Positions 16,694 to 28,527 of a DNA stretch of 64,000 nucleotides are shown here, in pieces. Made by a program: the position numbers and the translations under genes. Each line of letters opens with the position of its first letter. The first letter of the stretch is position 1. The stretch is from assembly GCF_002929375.1 (NCBI RefSeq), contig NZ_PJIP01000007.1, positions 1 through 64,000 on the forward strand, in the 5' to 3' direction. The notes below the pieces were generated by a model. The model searched no databases and was not told the origin of the DNA. It saw nothing but the letters and a program-made list of their open reading frames with translations. The DNA is from Arthrobacter sp. DWC3 (lineage in GTDB: Bacteria > Actinomycetota > Actinomycetes > Actinomycetales > Micrococcaceae).

Positions 16694-17954
16694 CGGTCCC
16701 GTCCGGGGTCGGGCGTGCCTTGGCGGGGAGCGTCTCCCGTGCGGTGAGCCACACCGCCGCGGCGACGACGGCCAGGCCGCCCGTCACCACGAACGCGAGG
16801 TCGTAGGAGCCGACGAAGAGCCGGTCGATGATGACGCCTGCCACGATCGGCCCGAAGATCGCGCCGAGGTCGGCGCTCATCTGGAAGCCCGCGAGCACCT
16901 TCCCGCCGCTGCGGCCGTTGCCGATGACGTCCGCGACGGCGGCCTGCTGCGCGGGGTTCAGCAGGCCCGTGCCCACGCCGCCCACCACGCAGACGGCGAG
17001 GAACACGGCGACGTCCCCCGAGTACCCGAGGGCTGCCATGGCGGCGCCGTTGACGAGCAACCCGGTGATCACGAGGGGCTTCCGGCCCACGGTGTCGGCG
17101 AGGCGCCCCGAGACTGTCAGGGCGAGCGCGGTGCCGGCGGCGAAGAAGGCCAGCGAGATGCCGGCGATCTGCGGTCCGGCGCCCAGCACCGCGGCGGCGA
17201 ACAGCGGCACGAGGGCCATGCGGATGCCGAACGAGGACCACCCGTTCGCGAAACCGGACACCAGGGCCGCGCGGTAGGCGGAGTCGCCCACGGCCTCGCG
17301 GACGGTCAGCGGGGCCACGTCGCGGGCCGCCTTGCGGTCCGCGAGCGATGTGCCCTTGAGCTGGAAGAAGACCACGGCCGACGCCGCGAGGAGCGCCCCC
17401 GCGTAGACGAGGAACGGCACGCGCAGCCCGAACCCGGCGAGCAGCCCGCCGAGGATGGGCCCGCCGATGCTGCCGAGCAGGAAGGCCGAGGCGTACGCAC
17501 CCGAGACGCGGCCGCGGATGGACGGCGGTGCGAGCCGGACGATCAGGCCCATCGCGGACACCGTGAACAGGGTCGACCCGATGCCGCCGAGGCCGCGGAA
17601 GACGAGGAGCTGCCAGTAGTCGCCGGCGAAGGCGCAGGCCGCGGTGGACAGGGCGACGATGAGCAGGCCCACGATGTACACGGGACGCTCGCCGAGGCGC
17701 TCCACGAGCCACCCGCCCGCGGGCGCGAACACCAGCCGGGTGAACGCGAACGCGCTGACGATGACGGAGGCCGCCGTGACGCCGACGTCGAAGCTCCGGG
17801 CGAACTGCGGGAGGATCGGGGCCACCAGGCCGAACCCGATGGCGATGACGAACGCCGCCGCGATGAGCACCCTGATCTCGCGGGGGATCCGCTCGCGGTC
17901 CGGCCGTCCGGGGGTGTTCGGGGAGGGGGTGCGCGCGCGAGGGAATCCGGCCAT
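16650..17954 (-). CDS. MFS transporter, probable drug/metabolite exporter
   Basis: A 434-residue major facilitator with about 12 hydrophobic segments between residues ~28 and 415. The motif-A-like loop GGWLVERLGERPVYIVG after helix 2 and its second copy SGRLADTVGRKPLVITG after helix 8 are both clear. The layout resembles the DHA1-type multidrug exporters; no substrate can be named. It runs opposite to smc and ftsY, between two genes usually adjacent in actinobacteria, so it looks like an insertion into that locus. Its 3' end is antisense to the last 44 bp of smc. Confidence 0.88.
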   Translation of the reverse strand: MAGFPRARTPSPNTPGRPDRERIPREIRVLIAAAFVIAIGFGLVAPILPQFARSFDVGVTAASVIVSAFAFTRLVFAPAGGWLVERLGERPVYIVGLLIVALSTAACAFAGDYWQLLVFRGLGGIGSTLFTVSAMGLIVRLAPPSIRGRVSGAYASAFLLGSIGGPILGGLLAGFGLRVPFLVYAGALLAASAVVFFQLKGTSLADRKAARDVAPLTVREAVGDSAYRAALVSGFANGWSSFGIRMALVPLFAAAVLGAGPQIAGISLAFFAAGTALALTVSGRLADTVGRKPLVITGLLVNGAAMAALGYSGDVAVFLAVCVVGGVGTGLLNPAQQAAVADVIGNGRSGGKVLAGFQMSADLGAIFGPIVAGVIIDRLFVGSYDLAFVVTGGLAVVAAAVWLTARETLPAKARPTPDGTASRGPVPPRRRGAG

Positions 17955-18018
17955 GGTCCCTCAATCCTGTCACCCGCGCGCCGGGATGCTCAATCGGCCC
18001 GTGTGAGAAGGTGGATCG

Positions 18019-19212
18019 GTGAACGAACTCCTCCTGCCTGTCATCTTCGTCGTCCTCGCACTCGTCGTGATCGGGTCGGTCGCGACCCTCCTCGTCCGCG
18101 GCCGCCGCACACCCCCGGGGCTCTACTCCTCGCCGCGCGACCCTGACGACCTGGAGGCCGGCGTCGCCCACGGCGCCACGTCCACCGACGTCCTCGACCG
18201 CCCGGACGGCGTCCCCACCACCGAGCTCGTCCCGGACGACCTCAGTGGTCTCGACGAGGCGCCGGCCCTGCCGCAGTTCGACACGGTCGACCCCGTGCAG
18301 GGCAGGCTGGCGCGCCTGCGCGCCCGCCTCGTGCGGTCCAACAACGCCCTCGGCAAGGGGCTCCTGGCCCTGCTGTCCCGCGACAGGATCGACGAGGACG
18401 TCTGGGACGAGGTGGAGGAGACCCTCCTGTTGGCGGATCTCGGCACGGAGCCGACCATGGAGCTCGTCGACGCCCTGCGCGAGCGTGTGAAGGTGGCCGG
18501 CAGCCGCAACCCCGCGGAGGTCAAGGACATGCTCCGGGAGGAGCTGGTCAAGCTGGTCGACCCGTCCATGGACCGCTCCCTGGCCACGCTGCGCCACGCC
18601 GACCGGCCCGCCATCGTCATGGTGGTCGGCGTGAACGGTGTCGGCAAGACCACCACGGTCGGCAAGCTGGCCCGGGTGCTCGTCGCCGACGACAAGGACG
18701 TCATCCTCGGTGCGGCGGACACCTTCCGTGCCGCCGCGGCCGAGCAGCTGGCCACGTGGGGGGCGCGCGTGGGCGTGCCGACCGTCAAGTCCGACGTCGA
18801 CGGCGCCGACCCCGCGTCGGTCGCGTTCGAGGCCGTCAAGGCCGGCATCGAGCAGGAGGTCGACGTCGTCCTCATCGACACCGCGGGGCGCCTGCAGAAC
18901 AAGGTGGGCCTCATGGACGAGCTCGGCAAGGTCAAGCGCGTGGTCGAGAAGCAGGGCACCGTGGACGAGGTCCTCCTGGTCCTCGATGCGACCACCGGGC
19001 AGAACGGCCTCACACAGGCCCGCGTGTTCGCGGAGGTCGTGAACATCACCGGCATCGTCCTGACCAAGCTGGACGGGACGGCGAAGGGCGGCATCGTGGT
19101 GGCAATCCAGCGCAGCCTCGGCGTGCCCGTGAAGCTGATCGGTCTCGGTGAGGGCGCCGACGACCTCGCCCCGTTCGACGCGGAGGGCTTCGTCGACGCC
19201 CTGCTCGCCTAG
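18019..19212 (+). CDS. ftsY: Signal recognition particle receptor FtsY
   Basis: A 397-residue SRP receptor GTPase that docks SRP-bound ribosomes at the membrane. One N-terminal membrane segment (residues ~5-26, LLLPVIFVVLALVVIG) is followed by a short acidic linker and the N domain (~95-180). The G domain shows GVNGVGKTT (204-212), DTFRAAA, DTAGR (287-291) and TKLD (349-352). An intrinsic membrane anchor in FtsY is typical of actinobacteria. GTG start after GAAGGTGGATCG. The partner ffh is encoded 3.5 kb downstream. A stem-loop terminator follows. Confidence 0.97.
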   Translation: MNELLLPVIFVVLALVVIGSVATLLVRGRRTPPGLYSSPRDPDDLEAGVAHGATSTDVLDRPDGVPTTELVPDDLSGLDEAPALPQFDTVDPVQGRLARLRARLVRSNNALGKGLLALLSRDRIDEDVWDEVEETLLLADLGTEPTMELVDALRERVKVAGSRNPAEVKDMLREELVKLVDPSMDRSLATLRHADRPAIVMVVGVNGVGKTTTVGKLARVLVADDKDVILGAADTFRAAAAEQLATWGARVGVPTVKSDVDGADPASVAFEAVKAGIEQEVDVVLIDTAGRLQNKVGLMDELGKVKRVVEKQGTVDEVLLVLDATTGQNGLTQARVFAEVVNITGIVLTKLDGTAKGGIVVAIQRSLGVPVKLIGLGEGADDLAPFDAEGFVDALLA

Positions 19213-19222
19213 AAGCACATCT

Positions 19223-19253
19223 CCCCGCGCCCGTCGAGGGTGCCGGCGCGGGG
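19223..19253 (+). terminator. Probable ftsY terminator
   Basis: CCCCGCGCC pairs with GGCGCGGGG around a 13-base loop, 11 bases after the ftsY stop. No U-run follows, and the hairpin touches the first GlnR-like half-site of the amtB regulatory region. Confidence 0.55.
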
Positions 19254-19290
19254 AAACCTGGCCGAAACACGGGCGTCACGCGTCTTTTAC
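19253..19290 (+). promoter_or_regulatory. Candidate GlnR box 1 upstream of amtB
   Basis: Four 5-base half-sites at strict 6-base spacing: GAAAC, GAAAC, GTCAC, TTTAC. The actinobacterial GlnR consensus is GTnAC-n6-GaAAC repeated. Position in front of amtB-glnK, the classic GlnR target, supports nitrogen control. Assigned by eye. Confidence 0.5.
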
Positions 19291-19305
19291 CCGGACCCGA
19301 TCCCC

Positions 19306-19321
19306 GTAACCTGCGCGCAAC
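19306..19321 (+). promoter_or_regulatory. Candidate GlnR box 2 upstream of amtB
   Basis: GTAAC and GCAAC separated by six bases form one a-site/b-site pair, a good match to the first two GlnR half-sites. It lies 83 bp before the amtB ATG and on the same strand as box 1. Confidence 0.5.
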
Positions 19322-19403
19322 GCGACACCCAGCAGCCGGAAACACGGGCAACGCATTCTGGAGGAGCGGGAAGTCCCCGCCCTCTTCGGAAGGACAGCGT
19401 TCG

Positions 19404-21079
<1,676 letters not shown>

Positions 21080-21105
21080 CGGAAGCACCGACCCCGCACA
21101 GCGAC

Positions 21106-21137
21106 AAGGAAGGGCCGCCCTCCGGCGGCCCTTCCTT
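21106..21137. terminator. Bidirectional terminator between glnK and zwf
   Basis: A 14-bp perfect stem AAGGAAGGGCCGCC with a 4-base loop between the convergent glnK and zwf stops. The A/T-rich outer pairs give U-rich ends on both strands. Confidence 0.85.
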
Positions 21138-21151
21138 CGTGCCCGGGGTGC

Positions 21152-22591
21152 TCAGGCCCGGCCGTGCGACGACGGCCACGCGTCGGGCCCGTCCGACCCC
21201 GCCGGGTACTCCTCGAGGGGCACCCGGCCCTCGGACCAGGCCGTGAGCACGGGCTCCACGATCCGCCAGCAGTCCTCGGCGGTGTCGCCGCGGACGGACA
21301 GCGTCGGGTCACCCGCGAGGACGCCGTCGAGCACCTCGCCGTAGGGGAGCAGGTCCGACTCGTTGAGGTCCGCGCTGAGGGTGGCGCGGTCCAGCGAGAA
21401 GATGTCACCCGGCCCGTTCACGTCCAGCTCCAGCTGCAGGGTGTCGGGCCCGAACCCGATGCGCAGCTTCGTCGGCGCGTCCTGGCCGGTGAACCCGACC
21501 GGCAGGTGGCTGACCGGCCGGAACGTGATGACCGCTTCCTTGCGCTTGACCCCGAGTGCCTTGCCGGAGCGCAGGACGAACGGGACGCCCGACCAGCGCT
21601 CGTTGTTGATGGACACCGTGACCTCCGCGAGCGTCTCCGTGCCCCTGGCGCCGTCCACGCCGGGCTCGGCGGTGTAGTCGACGATCCTCCGGTCGCCGAT
21701 CGTCCCCGCCGTGTACCGTGCGCGGCGGCTGCTGCCCGGGGCGTCGAGGTCCACCGAGCTGGCCCGGAGGATGGAGCCGATGTGGTCGCGCAGGTCGCGC
21801 TCGTGCAGGGTCGACGGCGCATTCAGCGCCAGCAGCGCCATCACGTGCAGGAGGTGGCTCTGGATCATGTCGCGCAGGGCGCCGGCGCCGTCGTAGTAGC
21901 GGGCCCGGTTCTCGAGGGCGAGGTCCTCGTCGAAGATGACCTCGACCTTCTCGATGTGCAGGTTGTTCCACACCGGCTCGAGGATGCGGTTGGCGAACCG
22001 CAGGCCGAGGATGTTGAACACCGTCGCCTTGCCGAGGAAGTGGTCCACGCGGTGGATGTTCTGCTCGGGGACCAGCCCCGAGAGCTTCTCGTTGAGGCGG
22101 TGCGCGCTGGCCTGGTCGGTGCCGAACGGTTTCTCCATCACGAGGCGTGTGCTCTTCGGCAGGGAGTTCGGGCCCAGCGCGCTGCAGGCCTTCTGGCTGA
22201 CGGCGGGCGGCAGCGCGAAGTAGATGGCCACCGGCCCCTCGAGGGTGCCGACGAGCGCGGCCAGGCCGTCCTGGGTGACGTCGATGAAGTGGTAGGAGCT
22301 GTCGTCGCGCACCTGCTGCAGGTACGCGCGCCCGCGCTCGTCCGCCTTCTCGACGGCGGCGGCGAACGCCCCGTCCAGGCGCTCGCGCCACTGCTCGTCC
22401 GTCCAGTCGTCGGACCCGGCGCCCACGAGGCGCAGCCCGTCGGCGCGGCCGAGGCGGATGAGCCGTGCGAGGCCGGGCAGCAGGAGCCGGCCCGTGAGGT
22501 CGCCGGAGGCGCCCAGGATCAGCAGCGTCTTCACGCGCGTCTCGGGGTCGGCGGGGATGGTGTCGTGTTCGGCGAGCAGTTCAGTGTCCAC
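21152..22591 (-). CDS. zwf: Glucose-6-phosphate dehydrogenase
   Basis: A 479-residue enzyme oxidising glucose-6-phosphate to 6-phosphogluconolactone, the first oxidative pentose-phosphate step and an NADPH source. The Rossmann loop LGASGDLTGRLLLP lies near residue 26, and the active-site signature HRVDHFLGK near 178. MEKPFG and NNLHIEKVEVIFDE are also conserved. It starts with GTG; the 22 residues ahead of the Rossmann strand are variable, so the exact start is open. It stands alone, convergent with glnK; gnd, the next NADPH step, is encoded at about 51 kb. Sequence divergence from the opcA-linked zwf of actinobacteria suggests it may be one of two paralogues. Confidence 0.94.
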   Translation of the reverse strand: MDTELLAEHDTIPADPETRVKTLLILGASGDLTGRLLLPGLARLIRLGRADGLRLVGAGSDDWTDEQWRERLDGAFAAAVEKADERGRAYLQQVRDDSSYHFIDVTQDGLAALVGTLEGPVAIYFALPPAVSQKACSALGPNSLPKSTRLVMEKPFGTDQASAHRLNEKLSGLVPEQNIHRVDHFLGKATVFNILGLRFANRILEPVWNNLHIEKVEVIFDEDLALENRARYYDGAGALRDMIQSHLLHVMALLALNAPSTLHERDLRDHIGSILRASSVDLDAPGSSRRARYTAGTIGDRRIVDYTAEPGVDGARGTETLAEVTVSINNERWSGVPFVLRSGKALGVKRKEAVITFRPVSHLPVGFTGQDAPTKLRIGFGPDTLQLELDVNGPGDIFSLDRATLSADLNESDLLPYGEVLDGVLAGDPTLSVRGDTAEDCWRIVEPVLTAWSEGRVPLEEYPAGSDGPDAWPSSHGRA

Positions 22592-22707
22592 CTCTTCACC
22601 TTGCCACTTATCCCCGCGGGTGTCCTGCTCTCCGGCGATGCGGCCGCGGTTGCGCCGGAGAGCCCGGCAGCGGCACCCGGGGTCGTCCTTCCGGGACCCC
22701 CAGTTGA

Positions 22708-22713
22708 TACCCT
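22708..22713 (+). promoter_or_regulatory. -10 element TACCCT upstream of ffh
   Basis: TACCCT fits TAnnnT and precedes the ffh GTG by 46 bases, leaving room for a short leader with GAAAGAAG. No convincing -35 is seen. Confidence 0.35.
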
Positions 22714-22759
22714 AGGGAGTTGAGTCTCCATCCTTCCCGATGAAAGAAGTGCAGGGCAC

Positions 22760-24340
<1,581 letters not shown>

Positions 24341-24388
24341 CCCTCCGGTGACGGTGGGTGGGCCCTCGACCGGGGTCGGGGGACGGTG

Positions 24389-25096
24389 ATGGCGTTCGAG
24401 CGCGTGGTGTTCGTCCACGGCGGCGGTTCCTTCGGTGCCGCGGCCTGGCCGCGCCAGCACGGCCTGTCCCTCGACTACGACTGCCTGTACGTGCGGCGGC
24501 ACGGCTTCTCGGCGACCGAGGAACCGCTCCCCACCGATCACGGTCGCGACCAGACCATCATCGCCGAGGCCCTCGGCGCCGGGGGACACCTCGTGGCCCA
24601 CTCGCAGGGCGCGGTCCCGGCCATGATGCTCGCCGTCGAGCGCCCGGACCTCGTGCGCACGCTCACGCTCGTCGAGCCCGCCTGCCTGTCCCTGACGGCC
24701 GACCTTCCGGCGACCGCGGCGCACATCGCACGGATGGCGCCCCTGTTCGCCGATCGTGCAGCGATGTCCGACGACGACTTCCTGCGGGCGTTCGTCCGCC
24801 GCGTGTCCGACGCCGACGCGCGCCCTCCCGCCACGCCCGATGCGCGGCGCGACGCCGCGCGGCTCCGACTCCAGAGCCCTCCGTGGGAGGCGCCCCTGTC
24901 GATCGTGCCCGGCGTACCGACGCTCGTGCTCACGGGCGGCTGGGAGCCGCTGTACGAGGAGGTGGCCGAGTACCTCGCGGGCACCGGCGCCGTCCACCGG
25001 ATCACGCCGGGCGGCCACCGCCCGCACGACACCGCGGAGGGCGCTGCGCTGATCCGCGCATTCCTCGGCGCTGCACGGCTGGACGCGGCGGCCTGA
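24389..25096 (+). CDS. Alpha/beta hydrolase of unknown substrate
   Basis: A 235-residue single-domain hydrolase. The oxyanion motif HGGGSFG (10-16), the nucleophile elbow AHSQGA with S72, an acidic residue after the late strand TLVLTGGWEPLYE, and H in PGGHRPHD give a full catalytic triad. It most resembles small esterases/lipases or proline-iminopeptidase relatives; no substrate can be named. Two adjacent starts exist (GTG then ATG); the ATG is used. It begins 48 bp after ffh and precedes a VOC protein on the same strand, separated by a perfect palindrome that may be an operator. Confidence 0.85.
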   Translation: MAFERVVFVHGGGSFGAAAWPRQHGLSLDYDCLYVRRHGFSATEEPLPTDHGRDQTIIAEALGAGGHLVAHSQGAVPAMMLAVERPDLVRTLTLVEPACLSLTADLPATAAHIARMAPLFADRAAMSDDDFLRAFVRRVSDADARPPATPDARRDAARLRLQSPPWEAPLSIVPGVPTLVLTGGWEPLYEEVAEYLAGTGAVHRITPGGHRPHDTAEGAALIRAFLGAARLDAAA

Positions 25097-25114
25097 GTCC
25101 CCCCGGGGAATAAC

Positions 25115-25126
25115 TTGAAGCTTCAA
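25115..25126. promoter_or_regulatory. Palindromic operator candidate TTGAAGCTTCAA
   Basis: A 12-bp perfect palindrome in the 72-bp gap before the VOC gene. TTGAA-type inverted repeats are common operators for MarR-family regulators of VOC/aromatic or thiol-stress genes. No regulator gene is adjacent, so the binding protein is unknown. Confidence 0.45.
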
Positions 25127-25168
25127 TGAGTTGTGCCGGGTGTCCGCATCCGTATCCCGAGGAGCCGC

Positions 25169-26080
25169 ATGTCCGCCCAGGATCTCCTGCCCGCCGCCAC
25201 CGCCATGGGACCGCTGACGCTGAAGGTCGGCGACCTGGCGTCCATGGCCGGCTACTACGCCGCCGCGCTCGGCCTCGCGGTGCTCGAGGACGGCGCCGAC
25301 GCCGTGGTCCTCGGCCGGCGGGGGAGCGCGGTGCTCCGCCTCGAGGAGGCGCGCCACCTGCGGCTCCCGCCCCGCGGTGAGGCGGGCCTGTTCCACACCG
25401 CGCTGCTCTTCGGCGACCGCGCCGATCTGGCCGCCGCCGTCGCCTCAGCGGCCCGGCACCCGCTGAGCGCCTACGTGGGCAGCGCCGACCACCTCGTCAG
25501 CGAGGCCTTCTACTTCACCGATCCGGAGGGCAACGGGATCGAACTGTACGTGGACCGGCCGCGCGAGACCTGGGCGTGGACGGAGGACGCCCGCGGTCAC
25601 CGTGAGGTGAGCATGGACAGCCTGCCCCTGCCGCCACGGGAGTACATCGGCCGGTACCTCACCGAGGCCGCGGCGTCCTCCCCGGCATCCGGCAGCGCCA
25701 CCGTGGGGCACGTGCACCTGCAGGTGGGCGACGTCGACACCGCCCGCCGTTTCTACGTCGACGTGCTCGGCTTCGAGCGCACCGCGGGCTGGCACGACCA
25801 GGCCCTCTTCGTCTCGGCCGGCGGGTACCACCACCACATGGCCATGAACGTGTGGAACAGCAGCGGTGCCGGGCCGCGGAAGGACACCCTCGGCCTCGGT
25901 GAGGTCCTCATCCGTGTGCCGGCGGCCGACGAGGTGGGGGCCCTTGCCGACCGCCTCGCCTCCGCCGGGATCGGCAGCCATCACACCGGGGCGGAACTGC
26001 GCTTCGAGGACCCGTGGCGCAACCGCCTGAGGGTCGCCGTCGGGGATCCTGCCGGATCGGTCAGGCCTCGCCCATCATGA
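25169..26080 (+). CDS. Two-domain VOC (glyoxalase/extradiol dioxygenase) family protein
   Basis: A 303-residue protein with two vicinal-oxygen-chelate modules (~14-135 and ~165-290). The second is better conserved: GHVHLQVGDVDTARRFYVDVLGFE, then YHHHMAMNVWNS, and a late ELRFEDPWRN segment, supplying likely His/His/Glu metal ligands. The first begins TLKVGDLASMAGYYAAALGL and includes FTDPEGNGIELY. Architecture and length match CatE-type catechol-2,3-dioxygenase/VOC proteins of Bacillus and actinobacteria, but the substrate is inferred only. The ATG is chosen over an upstream GTG because that one precedes the conserved part by only 12 unconserved codons. Its 3' end overlaps the opposed PhyH gene by 20 bp. 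Confidence 0.87.
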   Translation: MSAQDLLPAATAMGPLTLKVGDLASMAGYYAAALGLAVLEDGADAVVLGRRGSAVLRLEEARHLRLPPRGEAGLFHTALLFGDRADLAAAVASAARHPLSAYVGSADHLVSEAFYFTDPEGNGIELYVDRPRETWAWTEDARGHREVSMDSLPLPPREYIGRYLTEAAASSPASGSATVGHVHLQVGDVDTARRFYVDVLGFERTAGWHDQALFVSAGGYHHHMAMNVWNSSGAGPRKDTLGLGEVLIRVPAADEVGALADRLASAGIGSHHTGAELRFEDPWRNRLRVAVGDPAGSVRPRPS

Positions 26081-26927
26081 GGCCCTCGATCGAGTGCTTC
26101 TGCGTGATTGGGGTCAGCGTCTCCACGACCGGGCAGCCGAGGTGGTCGCGGACGCGCTGGGGCAGCGACTCGTAGAACCCGCGGGTGACCGCCATGTCGT
26201 GGTGCTCGGCGTTGCCCGCTCCCGGGGCGTCGACGCCGAGCACGAGGACCGGCCGTGACTTCTGCGAGTCGTTGCGGGTGCCGCGGTGGATGGTGAGGGC
26301 CGAGCGCGCGGAGATGTCGCCCATCTGCGGGAACTTCCGCTGCGCCAGCGACTCGTAGCGGGGATACGCGGCCTTCGGCGGGAACATCTCGTGCTCGAAG
26401 TCCTCGGGGAGGTCCCACTGCGTGGTCGGCGCGACCTCGAAGGGGCCCATGTCCTCCTCCGTGTCGACCGCTGTCGCGTTGAACGCCAGCGACGTCAGCC
26501 GGCGGTCGGTGCGGGTCTCCTCGGGCATCGGGAAATCCCTGTGCCACGGCTGGTTGACGGCGCCGGCACCCGGCACGTCGAAGCCCAGTTCCACGATCTG
26601 GTAGTCCGGACCGAGCACCGATTCGCACACGATGCGCACCCACGGGTGGTCCACCAGTTCGAGCCAGCCCCGTATCTGCTCGGGGTGCATCTCGACGTAG
26701 TAGCGCTTCGGGCCCCGTCCCACGGCGCCGTCCGGCCGCGACAGCGCCTCCTCGAAGGCCGCGTCGATGTCCTCGCGCAGCTGCTCGGCCCACTCGCGGG
26801 AGAAGGCCTGCTTCTTCGCGATGATGCCCTCGGTGTAGATGCCGGTGATCGCGGCGGCCGCTTCCTCGTCCGCGCCCTCGGGGATGGGGATCTCGATGTC
26901 CCCGAGCGTCCGTGTCACGTGAGTCAT
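26061..26927 (-). CDS. Phytanoyl-CoA dioxygenase (PhyH) family Fe(II)/2-oxoglutarate oxygenase
   Basis: A 288-residue non-heme iron oxygenase. The facial triad is H129 and D131 in PWHRDF and H214 in [10 protein letters not shown], with R218 nearby for 2-oxoglutarate. The double-stranded beta-helix core spans ~95-225. Family members hydroxylate lipids, ectoine, amino acids or secondary metabolites; nothing here fixes the substrate. ATG start, monocistronic, with a 267-bp gap to rpsP on the other side. It converges on and overlaps the VOC gene by 20 bp. Confidence 0.85.
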   Translation of the reverse strand: MTHVTRTLGDIEIPIPEGADEEAAAAITGIYTEGIIAKKQAFSREWAEQLREDIDAAFEEALSRPDGAVGRGPKRYYVEMHPEQIRGWLELVDHPWVRIVCESVLGPDYQIVELGFDVPGAGAVNQPWHRDFPMPEETRTDRRLTSLAFNATAVDTEEDMGPFEVAPTTQWDLPEDFEHEMFPPKAAYPRYESLAQRKFPQMGDISARSALTIHRGTRNDSQKSRPVLVLGVDAPGAGNAEHHDMAVTRGFYESLPQRVRDHLGCPVVETLTPITQKHSIEGLMMGEA

Positions 26928-27055
26928 GGTGTGTCCTGTTCTCCTGCTGCCGGGGATGGGTGGCGTGCGATGCGCCCGGGTCCAGGCGCTCGCAGCGCTC
27001 CTCGGCAGGGGACCGCACGGAGTGCCCCTGAATCGCCTAATGTACGCCTGTCTGG

Positions 27056-27061
27056 CACAAT
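27056..27061 (+). promoter_or_regulatory. -10-like element CACAAT before rpsP
   Basis: CACAAT in the context GTCTGGCACAATGG has an extended TGG ahead of the hexamer. The same GTCyGGCACAAT string precedes the DUF3145 gene. It lies ~134 bp before rpsP, implying a long ribosomal-operon leader. Weak -35. Confidence 0.35.
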
Positions 27062-27194
27062 GGACTCGTACTCGATCCGTGCAGCCCCTCTCTCTGTGCG
27101 TGCATTGTGTCCTATGAACCCCTCCGACTGGCCCGCCCCACGGGAGCAGGACGACGGGTTCGCCCCTTTTCATTTACAAGGAGTGACCACACAA

Positions 27195-27599
27195 GTGGCC
27201 GTAAAGATTCGCCTCAAGCGCATGGGCAAGATCCGCGCACCGTTCTACCGTGTCGTCGTCATGGATGCACGCTCCAAGCGTGACGGCCGTGCCCTCGAAG
27301 AGATCGGCAAGTACAACCCCACCGAGGAGCCCTCGTTCATCGAGATCAACTCCGAGCGTGCCCAGTACTGGCTCGGAGTCGGCGCCCAGCCGACCGAGCA
27401 GGTCTCCGTCCTGCTGAAGATCACCGGTGACTGGCAGAAGTTCAAGGGACTCAAGGGCCAGGAAGGCACCCTGAGGACCAAGGCCGCGAAGGAGCAGTTC
27501 GTGGCACCCGAGAAGGGTTCCGTCATCGTCCCCGAGGCCATCACGCCGAAGGCGAAGAAGAACGACGACGCCGCCACGGAAGCAACCGAGGCGGAGTAG
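27195..27599 (+). CDS. rpsP: 30S ribosomal protein S16
   Basis: A 134-residue S16 beginning [22 protein letters not shown], a small-subunit assembly protein. The core (~1-90) is followed by an actinobacterial C-terminal extension rich in Lys/Ala/Glu. GTG at 27195 is chosen because it yields the conserved N-terminus; an in-frame GTG four codons earlier overlaps the AAGGAG ribosome site. First gene of the rpsP-khpA-rimM-trmD-rplS block; khpA begins two bases after its stop. Confidence 0.97.
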   Translation: MAVKIRLKRMGKIRAPFYRVVVMDARSKRDGRALEEIGKYNPTEEPSFIEINSERAQYWLGVGAQPTEQVSVLLKITGDWQKFKGLKGQEGTLRTKAAKEQFVAPEKGSVIVPEAITPKAKKNDDAATEATEAE

Positions 27600-27600
27600 G

Positions 27601-27846
27601 TTGCTGGCCGAAGCTCTGGAGCACCTCGTCCGCGGCATCGTCGACAACCCGGACGACGTCCGGGTGTCCGCGAAGAACAACCGGCGCGGCGAGACGCTCG
27701 AGGTGCGCGTGCACCAGGAGGACCTCGGCCGCGTGATCGGCCGCCAGGGGCGCACCGCCCGCGCACTGCGCACCGTGGTCGCCGCCCTCGCGAACGGTGA
27801 GCCGGTGCGGGTCGACGTGGTCGACACCGACCGCCGCCGGGGCTGA
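27601..27846 (+). CDS. khpA: KH-domain RNA-binding protein KhpA (YlqC)
   Basis: An 81-residue single-KH protein with the GxxG loop in [13 protein letters not shown]. KhpA pairs with KhpB/Jag in many Gram-positives to bind RNAs and influence division and envelope growth. It starts with TTG one base after the rpsP stop, the standard position in firmicutes and actinobacteria. Full length for the family. Confidence 0.93.
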   Translation: MLAEALEHLVRGIVDNPDDVRVSAKNNRRGETLEVRVHQEDLGRVIGRQGRTARALRTVVAALANGEPVRVDVVDTDRRRG

Positions 27847-27868
27847 CCCCAGAGCAAGGCACGAACCC

Positions 27869-27907
27869 GATCGGCCCCATCACCAGGACATGGTGGTGGG
27901 GCCGATC
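27869..27907 (+). terminator. Strong hairpin between khpA and rimM
   Basis: A 16-bp stem (GATCGGCCCCATCACC with one G-U pair) and a short loop within the ribosomal-protein operon. No U-run follows, so it may act as a partial terminator or RNase III processing site rather than a full stop. Confidence 0.5.
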
Positions 27908-27963
27908 TCATGTACCACCCGAATCATCCCGATCCCACCCGACGCGACAGCAGGAGCACCACC

Positions 27964-28527
27964 ATGGACGTACTCGTAGCGAGGATCGGCAAGCCGCACG
28001 GCATCCGGGGCGAGGTGACCGTCCAGCTGTTCACCGACGCACCCGAGGACCGGTTCGACGCCGGCGAGACCTTCCGCGTGGAGGGGGCCGCCGTCGCGGA
28101 GCTCACCGTGGTCCGCGCGCGCTGGAACAAGGACATCCTGATCGTCGGCTTCGAGCAGGTCGCGGACCGCAACCAGGCCGAGACGCTGCGCGGAGCCCAG
28201 CTGTTCATCGACACCGCCGAGGCCGACGACGAGGACGATGCCTGGTACGAGCACGAGCTCGTGGGCCTCGACGCCCGCGTCGACGGGAAATCCGTGGGCA
28301 AGGTGACGGGCCTGCGGACCATGGCGGTGCAGGACCTGCTGGTGGTCGAGCTCGCCGACGGGCACGAGGCCCTCGTGCCGTTCGTGGGCGAGATCGTGCC
28401 CGAGGTCGACCCGGAGGCCGGCTTCGTGGCCATCGTGCCGCCGGCGGGGCTGTTCGACCTCAACACCCCCGGGTCCAACCAGGCACCCGACGACGGCGAC
28501 GGCGTCGCGTCCCGGGCGGGCGAGTAG
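27964..28527 (+). CDS. rimM: Ribosome maturation factor RimM
   Basis: A 187-residue factor that binds S19 and assists 16S 3'-domain maturation. The N-terminal domain begins [18 protein letters not shown], and the PRC-barrel half contains [21 protein letters not shown]. The ATG follows CAGGAG at good spacing; upstream in-frame codons are not conserved. The TAG stop shares one base with the trmD GTG. Confidence 0.96.
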   Translation: MDVLVARIGKPHGIRGEVTVQLFTDAPEDRFDAGETFRVEGAAVAELTVVRARWNKDILIVGFEQVADRNQAETLRGAQLFIDTAEADDEDDAWYEHELVGLDARVDGKSVGKVTGLRTMAVQDLLVVELADGHEALVPFVGEIVPEVDPEAGFVAIVPPAGLFDLNTPGSNQAPDDGDGVASRAGE

